This document shows, one piece after another, positions 39,037-48,457 of a DNA stretch of 64,000 nt. The notes under the pieces were generated by a model, which had not been told where the DNA came from, made no database searches, and was given only the letters and a program-made list of their open reading frames with translations. Positions within the stretch are counted from its first letter, which is position 1, and every line of letters begins with the position of its first letter. This DNA comes from CAVZBT01 sp963773605 (GTDB lineage Bacteria; Acidobacteriota; UBA6911), in NCBI GenBank assembly GCA_963773605.1, contig CAVZBT010000015.1, positions 65,938 to 129,937 of the forward strand. Direction: 5' to 3'. Made by a program: the position numbers and the translations under genes.

Positions 39037-40389
39037 ATGACCTACAAGAGCCAGAGTATTGCATATCCCTATTTCGTTGTGGCACTTCTGCTCTTCGTTC
39101 TGCAGGTGGCCATGGGCCTGTGGCTGGCCACACAATATTTCGTGACGGTGCCGCAGCATGTAGTCGATATCTTCCCGTTCTCAACTGCCAGGGCGATGCA
39201 TACAAATCTCTTGGTGCTCTGGCTGCTCCTTGGTTTCATGGGCTCCACCTATTACCTTGTCCCGGAGGAGACCGGCACCGAAATCGCCTGGCCGAGGGTC
39301 GCCACTTTCCAGCTCATCCTTCTTTCCCTTACCGGCGTGGCGGCGCTCGTTGGATTTACTCTCGGCTGGACGCAGGGTAAGCCCCTGCTCGAAATCCCAA
39401 CCACTCTCGACTTCCTGGTGGTGGCCGGCGCCCTGATGTTTCTGGCAAACGTCGGCATGACCATGTTCCGCGCCAGGCGCTGGACTGCGGTTCAGGGTGC
39501 GCTGCTGGGAGGGCTTGTCTTCCTGTCGGTGATGTACCTCTTTGGCATGCCTTTTTACCGGAACCTCGCCGAGGACTGGTACTACTGGTGGTGGGTGATC
39601 CATCTCTGGGTCGAAGGGGCCTGGGAACTGATCGCCGCCGCCATGACCGCCTTCATCCTCATCAAGCTCACGGCCGTGGAACGCAGCGTGGTGGAAAAGT
39701 GGCTCTATGTCGAACTGGGATTATTCCTTTTCACCGGCATTGCGGGAACGGGGCACCACTATTACTGGCTGGGAGCTCCGAAGTACTGGCTCTGGGTGGG
39801 CGGAATCTTTTCCGCGCTCGAACCCTTCCCCATCCTGCTCATGGTCGTCGACACGTATCGTGACGTCCGGCGCCGTTCCGGCGCGATGACTCCGAGCCTC
39901 ACCTGGACGTATCTGATCGGAATGGTCATTCTCCACTTTGTGGGAGCAGGGCTGTTTGGTTTTGCTCACACTCTGCCGCAGATCAACTATTACACCCACG
40001 GCAGCCAGGTGACGGTTTCCCACGGCCACCTTTCCTTTTACGGAGCCTACGTGCTGCTCAACCTGACATTTTTCTACATGGCCATGCCGCGCCTGAAAGG
40101 GCTCCCGAACGACGCCTACGACCAGAAGACAGGCCAGTTCGGTTTCTGGCTCACCAGCCTCGGGATCGTGGGGATGAGTCTGGCCTTCGCGGTGGCGGGT
40201 GTCCTGCAGGTCTACCTCGAACGGGTCCAGGGGCAACCCTACATAATTGCACAGCAGCCGATCCGATTCTGGATGGGAGTCGTGGCGGCGCACGGCCTTC
40301 TCGTTTTGCTCGGAGTGCTGGTCATCGTTCGGCACCTTCTGAGTCTGAAGCCGGCGCGTGTTGCGCTGTCCGCGACTGTGTCAGGCTGA
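39037..40389 (+). CDS. norB: Nitric oxide reductase catalytic subunit (cNOR)
   Basis: 450 residues, 12 transmembrane helices. Reduces 2 NO to N2O at a heme b3-FeB centre using electrons from NorC. Ligands are conserved with a constant offset of about 18 from Pseudomonas numbering except near the N-terminus: His55 (AMHTNLL), His189/Glu193/Glu197 (HLWVEGAWE), His240/His241 (GHHYYW), Glu262 (LEPFPI), His329 and His331 (SHGHLSFYGAY). The glutamates near FeB separate NORs from oxidases. No quinol-oxidising N-terminal extension is present, so it is the cytochrome c-dependent type. Without norQ/norD nearby. Confidence 0.95.
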   Translation: MTYKSQSIAYPYFVVALLLFVLQVAMGLWLATQYFVTVPQHVVDIFPFSTARAMHTNLLVLWLLLGFMGSTYYLVPEETGTEIAWPRVATFQLILLSLTGVAALVGFTLGWTQGKPLLEIPTTLDFLVVAGALMFLANVGMTMFRARRWTAVQGALLGGLVFLSVMYLFGMPFYRNLAEDWYYWWWVIHLWVEGAWELIAAAMTAFILIKLTAVERSVVEKWLYVELGLFLFTGIAGTGHHYYWLGAPKYWLWVGGIFSALEPFPILLMVVDTYRDVRRRSGAMTPSLTWTYLIGMVILHFVGAGLFGFAHTLPQINYYTHGSQVTVSHGHLSFYGAYVLLNLTFFYMAMPRLKGLPNDAYDQKTGQFGFWLTSLGIVGMSLAFAVAGVLQVYLERVQGQPYIIAQQPIRFWMGVVAAHGLLVLLGVLVIVRHLLSLKPARVALSATVSG

Positions 40390-40519
40390 TGCCGCGCCGC
40401 GAAGGGCCGGTCCCTCCGGCGGAAACCAGGGTCCGAAGCGTGGCATCCGTAGAAATCCGCGCAGATCCGCGTCCAATCTATGCTTCGCGTCTACTCGCCT
40501 TCCCCTCAGAACTCTCCCC

Positions 40520-40558
40520 GAGACCGCCGGCCCATTGCAAGTCGGGGCCGGCGGTCTC
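40520..40558 (+). terminator. Strong hairpin after norB
   Basis: Perfect 14-bp stem GAGACCGCCGGCCC/GGGCCGGCGGTCTC with an 11-base loop, followed by ATATTAATT rather than a clean T-run. Probable terminator of norCB. It ends 12 bp before the protease ATG, so it could also affect that gene's leader. Confidence 0.6.
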
Positions 40559-40570
40559 ATATTAATTGGC

Positions 40571-41614
40571 ATGCGAAAGAGATTTTTGAGCAATCCGGGT
40601 GGGGCGGACGAACCTGCTTCGTTCCAGCCGGTTGATTATTCGGCAGATAGCAACCTCCTGGACGCCTATTCGCGAGCGGTGATCGAGGTGGTGGAGCGCG
40701 TAAATCGTTCGGTCGTGAACATAAATGTCCGACAGAGCCGAAAGGCACGGCAACCGTCCAGTCCGCACCCGGGCGAGGTGCGTGGCAGCGGCTCGGGATT
40801 CGTCTTCACGCCGGATGGGTTCGTGCTGACCAACAGCCACGTTGTTCACTCGGCGACCAAAGTCGACGTCGTGCTGGCCGAGGGACAGCGCATCGGCGCC
40901 GAACTGGTCGGAGATGACCCGGACACGGACCTCGCGGTGCTGCGCATATCGGCATCCGATCTGGTTGCGGCGCCCTTGGGCAACTCCGAAAACGTGCGCG
41001 TCGGCCAACTGGTGGTGGCTATCGGCAATCCCTTCGGATTTCAGTGCACCGTGACCGCCGGTGTGGTCAGCGCGTTGGGGCGCTCATTGCGATCGGCTTC
41101 CGGAAGGCTGATCGACAACGTGATCCAGACCGACGCGGCGCTGAATCCGGGAAATTCGGGCGGGCCGCTCGTCACCTCGCGCGGCGAGGTGATCGGCGTG
41201 AATACGGCCGTGATCCTCCCGGCCCAAGGGCTATGTTTTGCCATTGGGATCAATACTGCAAAGTTCGTAGCAGCAAGGCTGATAAGAGACGGCAAGATTC
41301 GCCGTGGATACATCGGGGTTGCGGGCCAGACCGTTCCCCTGCCGCGTCGCGTCACCCGCTTTCACGCACTTGCGGTGGAGAGCGGCATCCTTGTCATGTC
41401 GGTCGAGCCCGGCAGCCCCGCGCAGAACGCCGGGTTGCACGATGGAGATATCATTGTCGCGTTCGATAACCAGGCCACTGCCGATATAGACGACTTGCAC
41501 CGGCTTTTAACGGAAAAGGAGGTCGGTGCGGCGGTCCCGCTCACCGTTCTGCGGAATCTGCAAAAACGCATCCTGCAAATCGTTCCCCAGGAGTCGAGAC
41601 CACGTTCCGAGTAG
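40571..41614 (+). CDS. HtrA/DegP-like trypsin-fold serine protease with one PDZ domain
   Basis: 347 residues from ATG 40571. The catalytic triad is complete: His in LTNSHVV, Asp in DTDLAVLRI, Ser in LNPGNSGGPL. One PDZ domain follows (about 250-335; SPAQNAGLHDGDIIVAFDNQ). No signal peptide or anchor is visible, unlike DegP/DegS, so it may be cytoplasmic or the annotated start may be short. Family members degrade or process misfolded proteins. The frame is open upstream to 40358, but that part overlaps norB and the hairpin. Confidence 0.88.
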   Translation: MRKRFLSNPGGADEPASFQPVDYSADSNLLDAYSRAVIEVVERVNRSVVNINVRQSRKARQPSSPHPGEVRGSGSGFVFTPDGFVLTNSHVVHSATKVDVVLAEGQRIGAELVGDDPDTDLAVLRISASDLVAAPLGNSENVRVGQLVVAIGNPFGFQCTVTAGVVSALGRSLRSASGRLIDNVIQTDAALNPGNSGGPLVTSRGEVIGVNTAVILPAQGLCFAIGINTAKFVAARLIRDGKIRRGYIGVAGQTVPLPRRVTRFHALAVESGILVMSVEPGSPAQNAGLHDGDIIVAFDNQATADIDDLHRLLTEKEVGAAVPLTVLRNLQKRILQIVPQESRPRSE

Positions 41615-41706
41615 GACCGAGCCTATCGGGGTGCGAACATCGGAATCCAGAATCCAGAGGCCGTTCCGACGTCCCGGGTCCCAGAGCCCACATCGACCCA
41701 TTTCCC

Positions 41707-41744
41707 TTGACAATCTAGGGGATCGCCGGCAACATTTCCCTAGA
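41707..41744 (+). promoter_or_regulatory. Promoter with overlapping inverted repeat for padR/ADOP
   Basis: TTGACA at 41707-41712 and CAACAT at 41730-41735 (17-bp spacer) form a plausible promoter. TCTAGGG (41714-41720) and CCCTAGA (41738-41744) are an inverted repeat that brackets the -10, a natural site for PadR autorepression. Confidence 0.55.
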
Positions 41745-41767
41745 TCGTCATAGGGGGAGTCCCGCAT

Positions 41768-42100
41768 ATGGCTAGATCGTCCGCCCCTGCGCTCTTGCAG
41801 GGTACCCTGGATCTCCTGGTCCTCCACGCCCTGCAGCACGGCGCTCTCCACGGGTACGCCATCGCCCAGACCATCCACCTGCTTTCCGACGAAGTGTTGA
41901 AGGTGGAGGAGGGCTCGCTCTATCCAGCCCTGTACCGCCTGGAACTGGATGGGGCGATCAGGGCCCATTGGGGGGTCTCGGAGAACAACCGCAAGGCCAA
42001 GTACTACGAGATCACGCGCCGCGGCAAGCGGATGCTGGCCGCCCAGCAGGACACCTGGGAGCGCCTCTCCCTCGCGGTACAACGCGTGCTGGCCCGCTGA
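41768..42100 (+). CDS. PadR-family transcriptional repressor
   Basis: 110 residues; GGGGGAG Shine-Dalgarno. LLQGTLDLLVLHALQHGALH then GYAIAQTIH starts the PadR winged helix; VEEGSLYPALYRLELDGAI is the recognition helix and wing and YYEITRRGKRML the third strand. It lies 15 bp before an ADOP permease, the arrangement seen very widely in acidobacteria. Probably represses its own operon; the ligand is unknown. Confidence 0.93.
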   Translation: MARSSAPALLQGTLDLLVLHALQHGALHGYAIAQTIHLLSDEVLKVEEGSLYPALYRLELDGAIRAHWGVSENNRKAKYYEITRRGKRMLAAQQDTWERLSLAVQRVLAR

Positions 42101-42115
42101 ATCACGGAGCGCCCG

Positions 42116-44650
42116 ATGCGTCGATTTCTACTCAAGCTGTTACGCCGCCGCCGGCTCGAGCAGGATCTGGAAGCCGAGCTCGCCTTCCACCGCGAGATGG
42201 CGGCGGCGGGCGGCAACCCGATCCCGCTGGGAGACCCCGCGCGGCTGAAGGAACAGGCCCGCGACCTGTGGAGTTTCACGTTCTGGGAAAACCTCTGGCG
42301 CGATCTCCACTACGGCGCCCGCGGCCTGCGGCACAGCCCGGCGCTGGTAATCAGTGCGCTGCTTTCGCTCGGGCTGGGAATCGGCGCCAATACCGCCATC
42401 TTCTCCCTGGCGGTCGAGTTCCTGTTCAGCGAGCCTTCGGTGACCAATGCCGCGTCGGTCATTTCGGTGCGGCTGGGCGGAAACAGTCACGCCAAAGAGG
42501 AAGCCCTGGAATTTGTTCGGGCCAGCGGAGTGTTCGCCGATGTCGTGGGCGAGAATGAGGAATCCTTTCTCAACTGGGACGACGGTGTCCAGACGCGCCG
42601 CGTGTTCGCCGTGCACACGACCCGGAACTACTTCTCCGCGCTCGGTGTCCCGGTGGCGCTCGGGCGCGGCATTCTACCCGACGACCCGAACGAGGTCGTG
42701 GTCCTCGCCCATGATTTCTGGCGGAAATACCTGGGTGCAGATTCCGCGGTGCTGGGCCATGCGCTCCGCCTGGATGGACGCGTCTATACGGTGGTGGGCG
42801 TCCTGCCACCCAATCACAGGACGCTGATCGGGTTTGGATTTTCGCCGGAGTTGTACGTGCCGAGCTATCGCAACGACATCGTCCTGGCCATGTACGCACG
42901 GCTGAAACCGGGTATGTCGATCGAACAGGCCCGTGCCGGTCTGGCGACGGTCGCGTCGCGGATGGACGCTCATTTCCACGAGCCCTTCCGGTATGCGGGG
43001 GACATCGATGTCAGCCCCATGGCGGGCATGGCACGACTGAGGTTTCAGCGACAGTTGCTCAGCATCGGCCTGTTTTTCGGGTTGCTGTTGACCGTGGTGG
43101 GCCTGGTGCTGCTGATCGCATGCATGAATGTCGCAAGCCTGCTGCTGGCACGGGGCATGGCGCGCCGCCAGGAATTCGCCATCCGGCTCTCGATCGGCGC
43201 CAGCCGCCGACGGCTCTCACAGCAACTGCTGGTTGAAAGCCTCCTGCTGGCGCTTGGAGGAGCGGCATGCGGGCTGCTCATCCGTCAGGTTCTGTCGATA
43301 CTGGTGGAACGAGTCAATCTGCCGCTGCCACTCCCGATCCGGCTGCACCTCGACTTCGACTGGCGCATCACACTCTACGCCGCGGCCCTGACCACGGTCG
43401 TCACGCTGGCCTGCGGTCTGCTGCCGGCGTGGCGCTCGGTGCGGCAATCGATCGCTCCGGATCTGCGCAGGGAGAGCCGGCTGCGCCTGCGCCGCGCGCT
43501 GGTGGCCGCGCAGATCGCGCTGTCCGTCGTGGTGCTGGCCGCCGGATGCGTGTTCCTGCGCAACCTGTTGCGCTCGAACTCGATCAGTCCCGGATTCGAT
43601 GTGAGGAATACGCTGCGCGCCGAGGTGCATCTGGAGCCGGCGGCTTACAGGAGCAACGAGCGCAAGCGCGCCTACGTCGCCGAGGCTTTGCGGACCCTGG
43701 CGGCGTTGCCGGGTGTCGAAGGGGTGGCGGCCGCCCAGATTGTGCCGTTCACGGATTCGCAAGGTCGCGGCGGCGAGATCAGGTTCCAGGACACCGGCGA
43801 GCAGGTCCACGCGAATGTCCAGTATAACGCCGTTTCACCCGAGTTCTTCCGCGTGATGAGCATCCCGGTTCTGCGGGGCAGAACATTCCTCTCCTCGGAA
43901 AGCGATCCGGCTACGCGGGTGGTCGTGGTGAACCGGACGTTCGTCCGGCAATACCTCGGTAATCGCGACCCGATCGGGCTCGCATTCAGGTGGTCCGACC
44001 GCGTGACATTCACAATCGTCGGGGTGGTGGAAGGGACCAAAAACCTGACGATCGGCGAGGACGACAAGCCCCAGCTTTACGAACACCTGGCGCAGATCGA
44101 AAGCGAACGCATGCGGCTCCAGTTCGTGCTGAGGTCCGTGACGCCGCCGGCCGCGCAACTGGACCCCGTGCGTCAGGCGCTCCGGCGCATCGACGCGGGT
44201 GCCGGGCTGGAGGTGGCGACGCTGTACTCGAGCATCGGGCTGGCCTTCTTCCCGAGCCAGGCGGGGGCGGCGCTCTTCGGCAGCCTGGGCGTGTTCGGCC
44301 TGCTGCTGGCGATGGTCGGCCTGTACGGCGTGATGGTGTACTCGGTAACGCGGCGCACGCGCGAAATCGGAGTGCGACTGGCGATTGGCGCGCGCACGAG
44401 CGACATCGCGCGCATGGTGCTGGCCGATGCGCTCCGCCTGGTCGGCGCCGGAGGCCTGATCGGATCGGCGGTGGCGTTGTTGGTGATCAAGCCGCTGGCG
44501 ATGTTCCTGGTGCCGGGCCTCGAGGCGACCGACCCCGTGAGCTTCGGGCTCGTGTTGCTGGTTCTGTCGGTGACGGGCGTGGCGGCAGCGTGGGGTCCGG
44601 CGCGCCGAGCCGCGCGGCTGGATCCGGTGGCGTCCCTGCGTTACGGGTAG
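42116..44650 (+). CDS. ADOP-type MacB/FtsX-like ABC permease
   Basis: 844 residues. A cytoplasmic N-terminal segment (RRRRLEQDLEAELAFHREMA) is followed by a transmembrane helix (VISALLSLGLGIGANTAIFSL), a periplasmic MacB core domain, three-helix FtsX block (about 320-430), a second periplasmic domain and final FtsX block (from ALFGSLGVFGLLLAMVGLYG). This duplicated layout is that of acidobacterial duplicated orphan permeases, which lack their own ATPase gene nearby. It ends WGPARRAARLDPVASLRYG, the standard C-terminus. Substrate unknown; MacB relatives mechanically drive efflux. Confidence 0.92.
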   Translation: MRRFLLKLLRRRRLEQDLEAELAFHREMAAAGGNPIPLGDPARLKEQARDLWSFTFWENLWRDLHYGARGLRHSPALVISALLSLGLGIGANTAIFSLAVEFLFSEPSVTNAASVISVRLGGNSHAKEEALEFVRASGVFADVVGENEESFLNWDDGVQTRRVFAVHTTRNYFSALGVPVALGRGILPDDPNEVVVLAHDFWRKYLGADSAVLGHALRLDGRVYTVVGVLPPNHRTLIGFGFSPELYVPSYRNDIVLAMYARLKPGMSIEQARAGLATVASRMDAHFHEPFRYAGDIDVSPMAGMARLRFQRQLLSIGLFFGLLLTVVGLVLLIACMNVASLLLARGMARRQEFAIRLSIGASRRRLSQQLLVESLLLALGGAACGLLIRQVLSILVERVNLPLPLPIRLHLDFDWRITLYAAALTTVVTLACGLLPAWRSVRQSIAPDLRRESRLRLRRALVAAQIALSVVVLAAGCVFLRNLLRSNSISPGFDVRNTLRAEVHLEPAAYRSNERKRAYVAEALRTLAALPGVEGVAAAQIVPFTDSQGRGGEIRFQDTGEQVHANVQYNAVSPEFFRVMSIPVLRGRTFLSSESDPATRVVVVNRTFVRQYLGNRDPIGLAFRWSDRVTFTIVGVVEGTKNLTIGEDDKPQLYEHLAQIESERMRLQFVLRSVTPPAAQLDPVRQALRRIDAGAGLEVATLYSSIGLAFFPSQAGAALFGSLGVFGLLLAMVGLYGVMVYSVTRRTREIGVRLAIGARTSDIARMVLADALRLVGAGGLIGSAVALLVIKPLAMFLVPGLEATDPVSFGLVLLVLSVTGVAAAWGPARRAARLDPVASLRYG

Positions 44651-44940
44651 TGATAGTCGGGCGGATGGGCTGGCCCCGCCTGGACAGGATCGTTCTGCTG
44701 TGCTTCGGGAGCATCGGCTTCGGACACAAATCATCACCGGACACTCCGCTATTTGTGGCCCTCTTGAATTTGCCTGCGTTGATCGAGTATTTTCTATACG
44801 ATGTTGTTTCCCCCCCCTCGCTCGTCTGATGCAGAAACCGACTGCCGGGCCGCCCGTCCTTGTGTCGAGCATCGACCGTATGACCAGGGCGTTTTGACTC
44901 CAGAGCTGTGTCTTACCTTTGTCCAATCAGGGAGGTAGTA

Positions 44941-45768
44941 ATGCTGGCACGAAAATCTCCGGCAGTTGCATCGGTCCTCTTGTGCATGGCCGTGCTCTCC
45001 ATGCCGGTCGCGGGTGTCTCGGATGACAATTCTCCTATCCGGGTCGGATATGCCGTGGTCACCCCCACCTCGACCGCCACTTCGGGTCTCGTCGTGTTTG
45101 AAACCTTTGGCCAGAAGCGGGGGAACGATACGACCCAGGCTGCCGTCATGCCATCGCAGTTGATCAGAAACGCAGTGATGTTCGTCAGCGCCAGCGGGAG
45201 GCTCTCCCGCAACCTGGGGCTGGCCATCGCGAACCCGACCGCCATCGACGCCCGCGTTACCCTCACGCTGCGCGACCAGAGTGGCACCACACTCGCGAAA
45301 AAAGTCATCACGCTGGCGGACAGAGACCAGACCGCTCGATTCGTGACCGAGCTGTTTTCGTCGGAACCCGGCGTTCCCCAGGATCTCGAGGGTACCTTAA
45401 CGGTCACCTCGACGGTTCCCGTTGCGATTATTGGGCTGCGCTTCCGGGGGGACAATTTCAGCACGATCCCGACCACCAGTCTCTCAACACCGGAGCCGCT
45501 GCCTGAGTCTGATACGGGAGTCGGCGGCCCAAACGCGGTCATTTTGCCGCATTTCGCAACCGGCGGTGGTTGGGCATCCGAAATAGTGCTCGCCAACACG
45601 AGTGCGACACCTCTAACGGTGAGGGTGGACATATTCGGGCAGAACGGTTCGCCGCTGACCGTCAGTCTGAACGATCAAACAGAAAGCAGTTTCCAGGATC
45701 TGACGATCCCTGCAGGCGGCGTGGTTGTGCTGGCCCCGCGCGATAACCAGGGGGATTCGGGTTTTTAG
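44941..45768 (+). CDS. Secreted beta-domain protein, function unknown
   Basis: 275 residues from ATG 44941 (GGGAGGTAGTA upstream). A signal peptide (VLLCMAVLSMPVAGVS) is followed by two related beta-rich halves: LGLAIANPTAIDARVTLTLR with LEGTLTVTSTVPVAIIGLRF, and VILPHFATGGGWASEIVLAN with VRVDIFGQNGSPL. The same domain forms the C-terminus of the esterase at 4761-6719. Ends LAPRDNQGDSGF, a common end of such proteins. Probably an extracellular adhesive or structural domain; no enzymatic motif. Confidence 0.7.
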   Translation: MLARKSPAVASVLLCMAVLSMPVAGVSDDNSPIRVGYAVVTPTSTATSGLVVFETFGQKRGNDTTQAAVMPSQLIRNAVMFVSASGRLSRNLGLAIANPTAIDARVTLTLRDQSGTTLAKKVITLADRDQTARFVTELFSSEPGVPQDLEGTLTVTSTVPVAIIGLRFRGDNFSTIPTTSLSTPEPLPESDTGVGGPNAVILPHFATGGGWASEIVLANTSATPLTVRVDIFGQNGSPLTVSLNDQTESSFQDLTIPAGGVVVLAPRDNQGDSGF

Positions 45769-46159
45769 ACGTTGCACGTAACGCAATGAGAAAGGGAGTG
45801 CGGGCGGTCTAGTCCCGCACTGTGTCCTTGCCGTGCCGCGCCCGCGGCGCGGTCCCGTGTGCCGACCCCATCCCCACCCCGACCGGCGTGCCCTCGATGC
45901 TCTCTCCCCGGGTGGAGCTTCGTTCGGCCCCCCCACCGCCGACCCGACGCGATGCTCGGCTACAATCGTTGCACTCCCGAATTCATTCTCGACCGTCGAC
46001 CTGCGCGTCCCTGACGCGGGTCAGAGGGCAGATCGGGTGTAGAATCGTTGCCGTGCGACTGATCGTCGTTTTCGGTTTTCTCCGTTTGGACTGCGGCTGC
46101 AGTCTCCCGCCACTCGTGCGCGGGCACGGCGGCTTTCTTTCGACGACTGGGAGGAAATT
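45769..46159. other. Intergenic region with a hairpin
   Basis: About 390 bp without a supportable gene. It contains the hairpin 45797-45821. Confidence 0.5.
45797..45821 (+). terminator. Possible terminator hairpin
   Basis: AGTGCGGG (45797-45804) pairs with CCCGCACT (45814-45821), nine-base loop, 28 bp after the stop of the secreted protein. It is followed by GTGTCC, not a T-run. Confidence 0.4.
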
Positions 46160-46933
46160 ATGAGGCCTTCGGCGCTGAAGAGGGTGTTTCTGGTTCTGCT
46201 GGGTGTGGCCGTCCCGTTGTATGCGGCCAAGTTCTGGGAGACCAAAGAATTCGGCTCCTGGAGTGAGAAGGAGTGCAAAGAACTGCTGTCGAAGTCCCCG
46301 TGGGCGTATTCCAATGCCTTCGGTGACCTGCCGCCGCTCATGAATGCGCAGGGCTCGTCGCAGAACTTCCCCGAAGGCGGGCTGGCGGCGCAGCGGGCCT
46401 CGACGCAGCCGTCCTTTGGCGAATCATCCAACACGATTCTCTTTGAATTCCGGCTGCTCGCGGCCCGGCCGGTGCGCATGGCTTTCGGGCAGCTTCAGCT
46501 CCTGGCAAAGCCGGGCGACGCGGCCGTGCGCGAGCAGGTACTTGCCAACGTCAACGAGCCCTCCGTAAAGGACATCGTCATCCAGGTCTCGTACCGTACG
46601 ATACCCACCGGGTCCGCGTCGGTTCACGACATCCACAGCTATTTCCTGCACGCCACGCTGGCCGACTTCCGCACCACGACGTACCTCGAGGGGGGCAAGA
46701 GAAACAACATCTCTCTGACAAATTTCCTGGCGCCGGACCAGAGCCGCAGCAATCCGGTCTTCGTATTCCCGCGTTTTGACAGCAGCGGGGAGCCGATGTT
46801 CACGGGGGCGGAGAAATCGATAACCCTCAGGAGCGAATTCACTCCGGAAATCCGGGGTCGGAAGCAAAAATACAACATTTTCGTGAAGATGAATCCCAAG
46901 GACATGCGGTTCAAAGACGAATTCACGATGTAG
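46160..46933 (+). CDS. Conserved secreted protein, function unknown
   Basis: 257 residues; GGGAGG Shine-Dalgarno. Signal peptide (VFLVLLGVAVPLYA), then KFWETKEFGSWSEKECKELL and SKSPWAYSNAF, a KFWExKxxxxWSxKExxxLLxxSPWA opening I associate with acidobacterial hypotheticals. The remainder is predicted mostly beta (residues 110-250), ending RGRKQKYNIFVKMNPKDMRF. No function can be assigned. It stands alone between intergenic stretches of about 390 and 450 bp. Confidence 0.7.
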   Translation: MRPSALKRVFLVLLGVAVPLYAAKFWETKEFGSWSEKECKELLSKSPWAYSNAFGDLPPLMNAQGSSQNFPEGGLAAQRASTQPSFGESSNTILFEFRLLAARPVRMAFGQLQLLAKPGDAAVREQVLANVNEPSVKDIVIQVSYRTIPTGSASVHDIHSYFLHATLADFRTTTYLEGGKRNNISLTNFLAPDQSRSNPVFVFPRFDSSGEPMFTGAEKSITLRSEFTPEIRGRKQKYNIFVKMNPKDMRFKDEFTM

Positions 46934-47379
46934 GCGGTCGCGCCGGTCCGAGCTCTCGTCCACTCGGCCCGCTGCGCGCCGGACGCGGCATGGTGCACCA
47001 GGAGACGTCCACGCCGGGCCCGGCGGCCGCATGCCGAATTCCGGCCGAGGGCCAGATTGTGGCAGTGATGCAGGGGTCGTTTTGGGGTTCAGGTCTCACC
47101 CGGGAGGTGCTTACCTCCCCATGGCGCCTTGGAGGCGGGGCAACTCGCTCCTGCAGGGCGAAGAAGTTCTGATCCGCAATGAATATCTTGCCGCGGGCAG
47201 CGATCGGGTCCACGGATGCTGCCCGCACTGTCGTTATGTATGCGCCGCCCTGCTGGCGATTACCGGCAAACAGCAAGCAACTACCGCGATAACTGGGTCC
47301 CGGGGCTCGGCCTTGACAGCTCTTAAGCTGGGGCTAGAATGGGCAGGCATCCACTTGCGAACCGAGAGGAGAAGAGAGC
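46934..47379. other. Intergenic region carrying the SPFH promoter
   Basis: About 445 bp; no convincing gene. The promoter at 47313-47340 is near the right end. Confidence 0.55.
47313..47340 (+). promoter_or_regulatory. Sigma-70-type promoter for the SPFH gene
   Basis: TTGACA (47313-47318), 16-bp spacer, TAGAAT (47335-47340). This is the best consensus match seen in the window, 40 bp before ATG 47380, which has GAGAGGAG upstream. Confidence 0.75.
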
Positions 47380-48441
47380 ATGGGAATTTTCGACTTCATC
47401 AAGGGCGAACTGATTGACATCATCGAATGGACCGATGACTCGCGCGACACTCTCTCATACCGCTTTCCCGACGACGACAAGGCCATCAAGAATGGCGCGC
47501 AGTTGATCGTGCGCGAGTCCCAGATTGTGCAGTTCCTGTACCTGGGCGAGTTCGGCGATACCTTCGGCCCCGGCAAACACACGCTGACGACGGACAACAT
47601 TCCGGTCCTCACCCGGCTGAAGTCGTGGAAGTACGGCTTTGAGTCCCCCTTCAAGGCGGATGTCTACTACATCAGCACCCGGCTGTTCACGGGCAACAAG
47701 TGGGGGACGGCGAACCCGATCATGCTGCGCGACGAAGACTTCGGCATCGTGCGCGCCCGCGCCTTCGGAACCTTCGATTTCAAAATCGTCGACCCGAAGC
47801 TGTTCCTGAAAGAGGTGGCCGGGTCGGACCAGAACTTCCGCCTCGACGAGTTCGCCGACACGATGCGGTCGCGCGTCGTGAGCGTCTTCAGCGACGCGCT
47901 GGCTTCCGCGCGGATCCCGGTGCTCGACGTGGCCAGCCGGTACACCGAACTGGGCGAGGCGCTCCTGCCGCTCATCAACCCCGTCGTAAGCGCCAAATAC
48001 GGCCTGCACATCAGCAGCTTCATCGTCGAGAACGTTTCGGTGCCGCCGGAAGTCGAGCAGGCGATCGACAAGCGTTCGAGCATGGCCGCCGTGGGCAACC
48101 TGAACGACTTTGTGAAATACCAGATGGGCAAAGGGATGGAAACCGGCGGCGGCGGCGCGGCCGGCACGGCCAGCGAGCTGGCGGTCGGCTTTGCCATAGC
48201 CCAGCAGCTCATGCAGCAGATGCCGCTGACCGGAGCGCCGCGGCCTGCGGGCCCGCCGGAGGCAGCGGCGCCGGCCGCTCCGGCAGTGGAGATGCTCGCG
48301 CCCGCCGACGTGGCGAAGATCCTGAACGTGCCCGAGGCCGACGTGATGGCCTTGATTCAATCCGGGGAGCTCAAGGCCAGGAAGATCGGCTCCAGCTACC
48401 GCGTCGGGCGGGCCGCACTGGACGCCTATCTTGCCTCCTGA
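47380..48441 (+). CDS. YdjI-like SPFH-domain protein with C-terminal excisionase-type HTH
   Basis: 353 residues. The N-terminus MGIFDFIKGELIDIIEWTDD is characteristic of the YdjI/virion-core-like SPFH group; the SPFH domain covers about 25-235 (RESQIVQFLYLGEFGDTFGP; FGTFDFKIVDPKLFLKEVAG). A Gly/Ala/Pro-rich linker (245-295) leads to a MerR/excisionase-like helix-turn-helix (about 300-350: LAPADVAKILNVPEADVMAL, then RKIGSSYRVGRAALDAYL). Relatives scaffold membrane microdomains in envelope stress. It overlaps or abuts the zinc-ribbon gene, as in the Bacillus ydjFGHI group, although PspA and the TPM protein are missing here. Confidence 0.85.
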   Translation: MGIFDFIKGELIDIIEWTDDSRDTLSYRFPDDDKAIKNGAQLIVRESQIVQFLYLGEFGDTFGPGKHTLTTDNIPVLTRLKSWKYGFESPFKADVYYISTRLFTGNKWGTANPIMLRDEDFGIVRARAFGTFDFKIVDPKLFLKEVAGSDQNFRLDEFADTMRSRVVSVFSDALASARIPVLDVASRYTELGEALLPLINPVVSAKYGLHISSFIVENVSVPPEVEQAIDKRSSMAAVGNLNDFVKYQMGKGMETGGGGAAGTASELAVGFAIAQQLMQQMPLTGAPRPAGPPEAAAPAAPAVEMLAPADVAKILNVPEADVMALIQSGELKARKIGSSYRVGRAALDAYLAS

Positions 48442-48457
48442 AGCCCCGGAACCGCAA

